From assembly GCA_020060485.1 (NCBI GenBank), contig JAGVAB010000103.1:1-10119 (forward strand): 10,119 nt of DNA, in the 5' to 3' direction. A program made the translations under genes and the position numbers. Shown piece by piece: positions 5,169 to 10,119 of this stretch. The notes under the pieces were generated by a model that worked only from the letters and a program-made list of their open reading frames with translations, made no database searches and was not told the DNA's origin. Every line of letters begins with the position of its first letter. Position 1 is the first letter of the stretch. Source of the stretch: Anaerolineales bacterium. GTDB lineage: Bacteria; Chloroflexota; Anaerolineae; Anaerolineales; Anaerolineaceae.

Positions 5169-6814
5169 TCGACCGGGATTTCCTGATAGACCTGGTCGAT
5201 ATCGATCCCGCTGCGTTTGCGATAGAGCTTAAAGCCGGCATAGATGCCGGTGGCCAGGCCGTACATGACCAGCAGGAAGATGATCGAGTTGGTGTTGGCC
5301 AGGCCGATGCCATATAACTGCAAGGGATCGATCAGCCACGCGTAGAGCAGGAAGACCAGGAAAACGCCAAAGATGACACCCGCCACGGTGATGAGCGGGA
5401 TGCCAAAGACCTTGTACTTGGCGATGGGTGAGGCGTTGTACAGGTCGGGCTTGCGGTAGGGCAGCAGGATGGCCGCGATGGTCGTGCCCAGGTAGGTCAC
5501 GGCAATCACCAGAGTTGAGTTGAGGGTCAGCGACTGGAAGTTGAACACATTCCAGGCAAAGAGGGCCGAAACGATGAGCGAGGGGATGACCATCAGCAGC
5601 AGGGCATAGATGGGGGTGTGGGTTTTCTCGTCCACTTCGGCCACCTTTTCGGGCAGCAGGCGGTCAAAGGCGGCGGCGAAGATGATGCGGGTTGAGCTGA
5701 GGAAGACCGTCCCCGACCAGCCGAACCACCAGAAGCTGATCAGCGCCACCACCAGGATCTTGAGCAGCCGGCCGGGCAGCATCATGGCTGCCAGCAGCAC
5801 CGGGTTGGGCCAGATGGGCAGGGGCGGCACCTGATCGGTGTAACCCCAGGCGTAATTCCACCAGGCGGCGTTGGCGTTCATGTAAAAGTCCCAGGTGAAG
5901 GTCTTTTGCACCAGCAGGAAGAAGGCCACACCCAGAGCGGTGGTAATGACCAACGCCCAGGCCATGCCGGAGAAGTTGCGTTTGAAGTCGGTGGCGCCGC
6001 GGATCTCGCCATACAGGGCGGTGCCCCAGTTGGGCCATAGGTTAAAGAAGACCATGAAAGGCATGGCCAGCAGGATGGCGCCCAGCCCGCCGCCCACCAG
6101 CGGGGCGGTTGCTCCGGCTTCCTGGCCGGCAGCCATGGTGGCGGCATACACATTCTCCACCGTGCCGAACAGGCCGGGCATTTCCTGGTTCAGCCCTTGC
6201 TGGAAGGCCTGCGGGTTGCCAAAAAGCAGCAGGCCGAAGACGATCGCCAGGCCGACCATGCCCAGCCAGAAGCAGTACTTCTGGATGCGGGCGTACCATT
6301 TCATGCCGATGGCGATGTAGAAAGCCACAAAGAGACACACCACCAGGCAGGTGATGAACAAGCCCAGCGGGTTCTGGCCGAACCACAGGGCCAGGTCTTT
6401 GGCCCCCAGCAGGCCAAAGATGGGCGTGAGGAAGAGATGGCGGAACATGTCGCCGTACAGCGGCACCCACAGCCAGAGGATGAACCACCAGCCGGTAACG
6501 GCCAGCACGAAGCCGATCCCGCCGCCCAGGATGCGGCTCTGCCAGACATAATCGCCGCCAGAGCGGGGCATGACCGCGATCAGGGCGGCATACACCAGCA
6601 CTTCAAACAGGATGAAGGCCGAGCTGATCAACAGCGTGGGCAGCAGGCCGCCTTCCAAATAATACATCTGGCTGAAGATGTACAGGCCCAGGGTGACCAG
6701 ATTGATCGAAAAAGTGGCATAAATGAAGGCATCAAAAACAGACCACGAGCGCACCAGTCCGGTTGCCTTGCGGACAAAGAGATCGCCTGTGGTATCGCGG
6801 GGAGTGGAAGCCAT
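5165..6814 (-). CDS. APC-superfamily amino acid permease
   Basis: This 549-aa integral membrane protein has about 12 hydrophobic segments and a cytoplasmic N-terminus reading R-K-A-T-G-L-V-R-S-W-S-V-F-D-A. This matches the N-terminus of amino acid/polyamine/organocation (APC) transporters, which enters TM1 after a conserved G-L-x-R. The segment M-P-R-S-G-G-D-Y-V-W after TM2 is the diagnostic APC motif; the usual form is P-x-S-G-G-x-Y. The central loops are rich in tryptophan (W-W-F-I-L-W-L-W around 108-115). The substrate cannot be inferred, though the family moves amino acids or amines by proton or sodium coupling or by exchange. Length is slightly above the usual 430-500 aa because of long loops near 205-240 and 310-340. 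AAGGAG eight bases before the ATG supports the start. The gene follows the phosphoesterase by 55 bases and overlaps the next gene by four bases. Confidence 0.9.
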   Translation of the reverse strand: MASTPRDTTGDLFVRKATGLVRSWSVFDAFIYATFSINLVTLGLYIFSQMYYLEGGLLPTLLISSAFILFEVLVYAALIAVMPRSGGDYVWQSRILGGGIGFVLAVTGWWFILWLWVPLYGDMFRHLFLTPIFGLLGAKDLALWFGQNPLGLFITCLVVCLFVAFYIAIGMKWYARIQKYCFWLGMVGLAIVFGLLLFGNPQAFQQGLNQEMPGLFGTVENVYAATMAAGQEAGATAPLVGGGLGAILLAMPFMVFFNLWPNWGTALYGEIRGATDFKRNFSGMAWALVITTALGVAFFLLVQKTFTWDFYMNANAAWWNYAWGYTDQVPPLPIWPNPVLLAAMMLPGRLLKILVVALISFWWFGWSGTVFLSSTRIIFAAAFDRLLPEKVAEVDEKTHTPIYALLLMVIPSLIVSALFAWNVFNFQSLTLNSTLVIAVTYLGTTIAAILLPYRKPDLYNASPIAKYKVFGIPLITVAGVIFGVFLVFLLYAWLIDPLQLYGIGLANTNSIIFLLVMYGLATGIYAGFKLYRKRSGIDIDQVYQEIPVE

Positions 6815-6869
6815 GAGTACTTTCTCCTTTTGAAAAAATGAACAAGAATAAGGAAGGGCCTGGGGGGGA

Positions 6870-7811
6870 TTAACCGGTGGTGAGCATGTGGGTTTTGATC
6901 TTGTTGCGGCCCAGGCTGATCAATGCGCCGCACAGGGCGCCCTGCTCATACATGCTGCCGGGGTTGATGCACAGGGTGCGGCCGATGCGGGTGGTGCCTT
7001 TGCTTTCGTGAATATGTCCAAAAAGTCCCAGGAGGGGCTGGGTTTCCTCAATTGCCTGGCGCACGGCGCGGCTGCCCACTGGCACCAGCGAGTTGCCGGC
7101 AAAGCGCGGGCGCAGGTCGGCGGTCATCTCGGGAGCCTGATCCAGCGAGGAGTTGAAGGGCGGCACGTGGAAGTTGAATATGCTCTGATGCGGGTCTTTG
7201 ACCCTGGCGATCAGTTCGGCATAGCGTTTTTGGAGCTGGTCTTCATTCTCTTCGCGGTAGGTGTGCCAGGGGGTCTGGTTGCTCCAGCCAGAGGAGATCA
7301 TCTCGTGGTGGTCATCCAGGTCAATGCACGCGTTGTCGGCCAACTGGACATGCCTGGAGGAACGCACCAGATCATCCAGCTCGAAGGCGTCATCGTTGCC
7401 CAGGGTGACCAGACAGCGGATGCCGCTGCCTTCCAGTTTTTCATCGGCGTATGCCAGCCACTGCTGGAGGGTTTTTTTGACCTCGGCGGTAAACAGGGCG
7501 CTCAGTTGTTCGGGCCGGGCTTTCAATTCGCTGATCTCGTCCAGCGTGGTGCGGTAGGGGTAATAGCCGCGGCTGCGGATGCGTTTCTCCATCTCCCGGA
7601 CGGCATCTTCACCTTCCAGTTGGGTTACCTGCTCCAGCAATACGGCCTGGTAAGAGTCGCCGCCCAGGTGGATGATGGGCACAATGGCTTTGCCGGTAAT
7701 GTCGCCGCCCAGAATGATGGTGCTGGCGTTGTAAAATTTTCCGGAGTTGATGAATTTGTTCCAGCAAACCTGGGAACCGTGAATGTCGGTGGCATAAAAA
7801 ATGATTGTCAT
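6870..7811 (-). CDS. Calcineurin-like metallophosphoesterase
   Basis: This 313-aa cytoplasmic protein shows the full dinuclear-metal signature: A-T-D-I-H-G-S (D9, H11), L-G-G-D-I-T-G (D37), L-G-N-D-D (N139, D140), F-N-F-H-V-P-P (H215), F-G-H-I-H-E-S (H266, H268) and N-P-G-S at 283-286. These positions match the family order, so it should be an active phosphodiesterase or phosphatase. The third motif is GND rather than GNH(E/D), a variant found among members acting on small or nucleotide phosphodiesters; here it moves the usual catalytic histidine. A helical insert at about 55-125 separates the second and third motifs and may form a cap. The substrate is unknown. The ribosome binding site is weak. 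The gene opens a likely operon with the permease and nucleotidyltransferase-fold genes, which might suggest a role in uptake regulation or second-messenger turnover, but that is only inference. Confidence 0.88.
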   Translation of the reverse strand: MTIIFYATDIHGSQVCWNKFINSGKFYNASTIILGGDITGKAIVPIIHLGGDSYQAVLLEQVTQLEGEDAVREMEKRIRSRGYYPYRTTLDEISELKARPEQLSALFTAEVKKTLQQWLAYADEKLEGSGIRCLVTLGNDDAFELDDLVRSSRHVQLADNACIDLDDHHEMISSGWSNQTPWHTYREENEDQLQKRYAELIARVKDPHQSIFNFHVPPFNSSLDQAPEMTADLRPRFAGNSLVPVGSRAVRQAIEETQPLLGLFGHIHESKGTTRIGRTLCINPGSMYEQGALCGALISLGRNKIKTHMLTTG

Positions 7812-7881
7812 GAAGATAAAGCTGCTTCCTGCTTTGGGATGCGCAGCCGGTTGGCCCGGCGCGGTAGGGTCATAAACAAGT

Positions 7882-7890
7882 ATTCTACCA
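7882..7890 (-). promoter_or_regulatory. Candidate extended -10 promoter for the phosphoesterase operon
   Basis: The minus strand reads TGGTAGAAT, that is, TG-N followed by TAGAAT, a five-of-six match to the -10 consensus with the extended TG. Extended -10 promoters do not need a strong -35, and none is obvious. Transcription would start near 7875 and leave a leader of about 64 bases before the ATG at 7811. Confidence 0.45.
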
Positions 7891-7935
7891 TACCCGCCAC
7901 AGGCACGAGATTAGAGATTGAACGGATCATATCTG

Positions 7936-7959
7936 CCATGCTTCACAGTTATTCCCAAA
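7936..7959 (-). repeat. 24-nt dispersed element, copy B (upstream of phosphoesterase)
   Basis: Same element as at 3471-3494 with 22 of 24 bases identical. On the minus strand it reads L-G-I-T-V-K-H-G-R-Y-D-P before a TAA fifteen codons on. It lies 124 bases before the phosphoesterase ATG, and just upstream of the candidate extended -10 box rather than inside its leader. Confidence 0.6.
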
Positions 7960-8024
7960 ACTATTGAAAGGTTTGCGGAAGATCATCCGGTTTGTGAAGG
8001 GGAACATCGCCCTGCCGGCATTTG

Positions 8025-8978
8025 TCAGGAGACGCGCAAGGCGGCTTGCATCAGGGCATGAATCTCGAGCGGTTCGCCTTTGGCGGGGTCACGCAGCAGC
8101 GAGAGGGCATTTTGCGGGCAGTGCGAAACGCACACCCCGCAGCCCATGCAGGCGGCATTGTCCACTGTCATCACACCGTCAGCCAGGTTCAGGGCGGCAA
8201 ATTGACAAAAATCAGCACACAGACCGCAGCCGCTGCAAGCATCATCATCCACAATGGCCACATAGCCAGAGGAAGCCAGCATGGGCGTGCCGTGCTGGTG
8301 GGCCTGGATCGCTCCGCAGCAGCAGGAACAGCAATTGCAAATGGCATAGAAGCGGCCCAGCATGGCATCCTTAAAAAAGGCGTGGTGCACATGGCCGCGC
8401 TGGTCCTCAGCCTGGATAATGTCCAGGGCTTCGTCAGGGGTGATCCAGCGCGAGTGCCCGGGTTGATGTTCGCTGACAAAGCTGGCGAAAGGCTCGCCAA
8501 TCACCAGGCATACATCCAGCGGCAGGCAGGGATTCTCGCGGGCCACCCGGCAGGGGCAGTCCAGGGCTACGATGTGATCGGGGTTTTGCAGGACGATCTC
8601 ACGGGCGCGGGCATAGGGGATGACCTTCTCCAGGTCGGGCAGATGGATGTTCTCGTTGACCAGTACCAGTTCTCTGGCGGCTTGCAGGGGCAGCACTTTG
8701 CCGTGATAGGTGTCGGCGAAGGTAACGCGGCCAGAGCTTTTGGCGTTCTCATCTTGCGCGGCCTGCTGCTTGCCAAACCACAGGATCAGCTTTTCGACAA
8801 TTCTGGCGATGGGCGGGCCGAAGCGGCGCGCCAGCGGGTGGCGGCCGGTGCCCAGGCCGATGTACAGATACGTCCAGCGGGCATAGACATAACCATGCAG
8901 GCGGTCAAAGAAAGAGAAGCCTGGTTTATGCCTGGCTTCCTGCCAGAAGCGTTTGGTGGAGGGCTGGATCAGGGGCAT
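8025..8978 (-). CDS. Cysteine-rich 4Fe-4S ferredoxin-type protein
   Basis: This 317-aa protein ends in a two-cluster ferredoxin domain: C248-x2-C251-x2-C254-x3-C258 and C277-x2-C280-x2-C283-x3-C287-P, which should bind two [4Fe-4S] clusters. Two further cysteine groups precede it: C141, C143, C151 and C157 in a C-P-C-R context, and a dense C-N-C-C-S-C-C-C block at 214-221. From memory, similar CNCC/CCC blocks occur in ferredoxin-like proteins of anaerobes, where they may hold additional metal centres. The first 70 residues are basic and aromatic. There is no clear membrane helix, Tat motif or signal peptide, so a cytoplasmic electron carrier or redox adaptor is likely, with partner unknown. 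The gene is alone on the minus strand and divergent from a small plus-strand gene. No Shine-Dalgarno precedes the ATG, but a TATAAT box lies seven bases before it, pointing to a leaderless mRNA. Confidence 0.88.
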   Translation of the reverse strand: MPLIQPSTKRFWQEARHKPGFSFFDRLHGYVYARWTYLYIGLGTGRHPLARRFGPPIARIVEKLILWFGKQQAAQDENAKSSGRVTFADTYHGKVLPLQAARELVLVNENIHLPDLEKVIPYARAREIVLQNPDHIVALDCPCRVARENPCLPLDVCLVIGEPFASFVSEHQPGHSRWITPDEALDIIQAEDQRGHVHHAFFKDAMLGRFYAICNCCSCCCGAIQAHQHGTPMLASSGYVAIVDDDACSGCGLCADFCQFAALNLADGVMTVDNAACMGCGVCVSHCPQNALSLLRDPAKGEPLEIHALMQAALRVS

Positions 8979-8985
8979 GCGATGT

Positions 8986-8991
8986 ATTATA
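8986..8991 (-). promoter_or_regulatory. -10 box of the Fe-S gene, likely leaderless start
   Basis: The minus strand reads TATAAT, then seven bases, then the ATG at 8978. With the usual 6-7 base distance from the -10 box to the first transcribed base, transcription would begin at or next to the A of the start codon. No Shine-Dalgarno is present in the interval. A good -35 at 17 bases is not seen. Confidence 0.5.
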
Positions 8992-9024
8992 AAGCCAAAG
9001 GTGCTGTTTCTGGCCGCAAAGTGC

Positions 9025-9062
9025 TTGCCAATTGGGGAGTTCTTTTATAAACTGAATATACC
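9025..9062 (+). promoter_or_regulatory. Weak candidate promoter for the small plus-strand gene
   Basis: TTGCCA at 9025-9030 and TATAAA at 9046-9051 are 15 bases apart, shorter than ideal. An alternative -10-like AATATA follows at 9055-9060, 17 bases after TTGGGG. The interval between the two divergent genes is only 107 bases, so control sequences for both must overlap. Confidence 0.25.
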
Positions 9063-9085
9063 GTTGTTTTTTTTTGCGAGGCAGA

Positions 9086-9343
9086 ATGTACAAAGAATTA
9101 GGCGAAACCGTAGAGCAGTTTTTGCGAGAACTGACCCCCCAGTTTTTGGAAGATGAGATCTGGGTGTTGTTGCGCAAATCCCCCGGCCGGGACGGCGGCG
9201 TTGATGCTTACCGCCTGGTGCGTCATTTTCTGGGACAGCCTGACCTGAATGACATTCAAACCGGCTGGGCATATCAACGCATCCGCCCGGTGTTTGAAGA
9301 GCTGATCGAACACATCCCGTCACTGTATTATTTTTCAGGTGAC
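9086..9343 (+). CDS. Small hypothetical protein
   Basis: This 86-aa acidic protein starts MYKELGETVEQFLRELTP. The frame extends back to a TTG at 9074, but the ATG at 9086 is preceded by GAGG five bases upstream and is preferred. The sequence reads as amphipathic helices: T-V-E-Q-F-L-R-E-L (8-16), F-L-E-D-E-I-W-V-L-L-R-K (20-31), A-Y-R-L-V-R-H-F-L (41-49) and I-R-P-V-F-E-E-L-I-E-H (66-76). A glycine-rich turn (S-P-G-R-D-G-G-V-D) lies in the middle. There is no cysteine, signal peptide or membrane segment. I do not recognise a family. The clean Shine-Dalgarno and balanced composition argue for a real gene. It is divergent from the Fe-S gene, with which it may share control. Confidence 0.65.
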
Positions 9344-9362
9344 TGATGAGCAGGTGATGCAG

Positions 9363-9379
9363 TCTTCCCGGCGGGAAGA
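9363..9379 (+). terminator. Short GC-rich hairpin after the small gene
   Basis: TCTTCCC and GGGAAGA pair around GGC, twenty bases after the stop of the small plus-strand gene. No T-run follows, so it is a weak terminator candidate. Confidence 0.3.
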
Positions 9380-9389
9380 GACACCTTGA

Positions 9390-9515
9390 GAAAGTAAACA
9401 GCCAGAATTGGCATGGCGCGGCATGGCTCACGCTTACAGCAACAGAGGAGCCTCAGCCAACCGCCTCTGCTACAGTTGCGGCGTGAACCGCGTTGCGCAG
9501 GTATCGCCTACGTAG
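9390..9515 (+). pseudogene. Interrupted upstream remnant of the RHS protein
   Basis: In the frame of the RHS core, sequence is open from just after a TGA at 9387-9389 to a TAG at 9513-9515. The last codons before the TAG read G-V-N-R-V-A-Q-V-S-P-T, which I recognise as the segment normally found directly before T-G-Y-F-L-P-D in RHS proteins. The homology therefore crosses the TAG without a frame change, so the stop interrupts a once longer gene. Farther upstream the similarity fades, and the several thousand bases of YD-repeat coding expected in a full RHS gene are absent. Confidence 0.55.
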
Positions 9516-9536
9516 ACGGGTTACTTCTTACCGGAT

Positions 9537-10088
9537 GTGCTGGGCAGCGTGCGCCAGATTGCAGATGGAAGCTCGCCTGTCAATATTGTCCTGGCGCAAA
9601 CTTACACGCCATATGGTGAGGTACTGGAAAGTTATGGTGCGGGTGTGTCTGGGTATGTTTTCACTGGAGAGATGTATGATTCGCAGACGGGGTTGGTTTA
9701 CCTGCGGGCAAGGTACTATGCTCCTTATCTTAACCAGTTTATTCAGCCTGACACCATTGTACCAAACTACCTTGAACCACAAAGCCTGAATTTGTATACT
9801 TATGTTCAAAACAATCCCATTAAGTTCACGGATCCATCAGGGAAAACGCCGTTGGAGCCTCCTTCACCCACCCCAGAACCAGTTCCAACACCTCCTGATG
9901 TAATCACTACACCGATTCCAGTTCAGAAAAAAGAATGGGGAACATATGAAAGATTCGACATAGCTTTAGAATTTATTTATTCAGAGATGTTGAAAAATTC
10001 ACAAAGCCAACAAGTTGAGTTAATTCACCCAAGTTGCCACCTTGGATTATTGGATAAAACAATCCATGCGAAATCTGGTAAAGTTTAG
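9537..10088 (+). CDS. RHS repeat-associated core domain, C-terminal fragment with variable tip
   Basis: Counted from the GTG at 9537 this is 183 aa, but the conserved core actually starts earlier (Y-F-L-P-D-V-L-G-S-V-R-Q, from 9522), so the GTG is not a natural start. RHS core landmarks are Y-T-P-Y-G-E at 23-28, F-T-G-E-M-Y-D at 42-48, T-G-L-V-Y-L-R-A-R-Y-Y at 51-61, and N-L-Y-T-Y-V-Q-N-N-P ending in D-P-S-G at 85-102. In complete RHS proteins this core closes the shell that holds a C-terminal toxin. Here the tip begins with a proline-rich linker (P-S-P-T-P-E-P-V-P-T-P-P) followed by about 50 residues including A-L-E-F-I-Y-S-E-M-L-K-N-S-Q-S, which weakly recalls polymorphic toxins of the toxin-44 group. 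It then ends early. Base composition turns AT-rich after about 9740, unlike the rest of the window. Without its N-terminal shell or a secretion signal it is probably non-functional or an orphan toxin cassette. Confidence 0.8.
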   Translation: MLGSVRQIADGSSPVNIVLAQTYTPYGEVLESYGAGVSGYVFTGEMYDSQTGLVYLRARYYAPYLNQFIQPDTIVPNYLEPQSLNLYTYVQNNPIKFTDPSGKTPLEPPSPTPEPVPTPPDVITTPIPVQKKEWGTYERFDIALEFIYSEMLKNSQSQQVELIHPSCHLGLLDKTIHAKSGKV

Positions 10089-10119
10089 GTTACTGAAGCC
10101 AAAACCCAACCGGAGGATC
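10089..10119 (+). other. Window end, possible ribosome binding site of a following gene
   Basis: The last bases contain GGAGG at 10112-10116, which could be the Shine-Dalgarno sequence of a plus-strand gene starting just beyond the window. In RHS loci the gene after the tip is often an immunity protein. Nothing here can confirm that. Confidence 0.2.

Noticed and set aside
6888..7967. Plus-strand open frame of 359 codons opposite the phosphoesterase
   Set aside because: Antisense shadow in a GC-rich gene. The metallophosphoesterase motifs are all on the minus strand.
8022..9050. Plus-strand open frame of 342 codons opposite the Fe-S gene
   Set aside because: Antisense shadow. The ferredoxin cysteine motifs lie on the minus strand.
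1..10119. CRISPR array, tRNA or rRNA genes
   Set aside because: No regularly spaced direct repeats, and no cloverleaf or rRNA signature was seen on either strand by eye.

Overview
The window looks like a bacterial chromosome segment of fairly high GC, most plausibly from a Chloroflexota (Anaerolineae-like) genome. That placement is inferred from the mix of families (alpha/alpha-toroid protein, calcineurin-like phosphoesterase with an APC permease, cysteine-rich ferredoxin-type protein, RHS tail with the YFLPDVLGSVRQ signature) and from the hairpin-rich spacers. No rRNA or other taxonomic marker is present. Nearly all coding is on the minus strand. Only a small hypothetical gene and an RHS fragment at the right end are on the plus strand.

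Layout from left to right. At 1-50 (minus) is the start of what looks like a transposase gene cut by the window edge. At 99-1482 (minus) is a two-gene unit: a small multi-spanning membrane protein followed by a soluble alpha/alpha-toroid-like protein. A 413-base non-coding stretch with several inverted repeats leads to a complete DEAD-box RNA helicase (1896-3362, minus). Its 473-base upstream region holds three consecutive hairpins, a TATAAT box and one copy of a 24-nt dispersed element. A small DUF559 (Vsr-like) nuclease-fold gene follows (3836-4201, minus).

At 4407-7811 (minus) lies a likely three-gene operon: metallophosphoesterase, APC-superfamily amino acid permease, and an AbiEii-like nucleotidyltransferase-fold protein. 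The last two overlap by ATGA, which suggests translational coupling. A second copy of the 24-nt element lies upstream of the phosphoesterase. At 8025-8978 (minus) is an iron-sulfur protein with a two-cluster ferredoxin domain plus ten further cysteines. Its TATAAT box sits seven bases before the ATG, so its mRNA may be leaderless.

The right end (9086 onward, plus) holds an 86-aa hypothetical gene divergent from the Fe-S gene, then the 3' part of an RHS-repeat protein. This RHS piece lacks its N-terminal part, has an in-frame TAG just upstream of its conserved core, and turns AT-rich in its variable C-terminal tip. It looks like an orphan or displaced polymorphic-toxin tail. I see no complete new multi-gene system. 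The most unusual items are the 24-nt element upstream of two unrelated genes, the possibly leaderless Fe-S gene, the permease/nucleotidyltransferase coupling, and the interrupted RHS tail.
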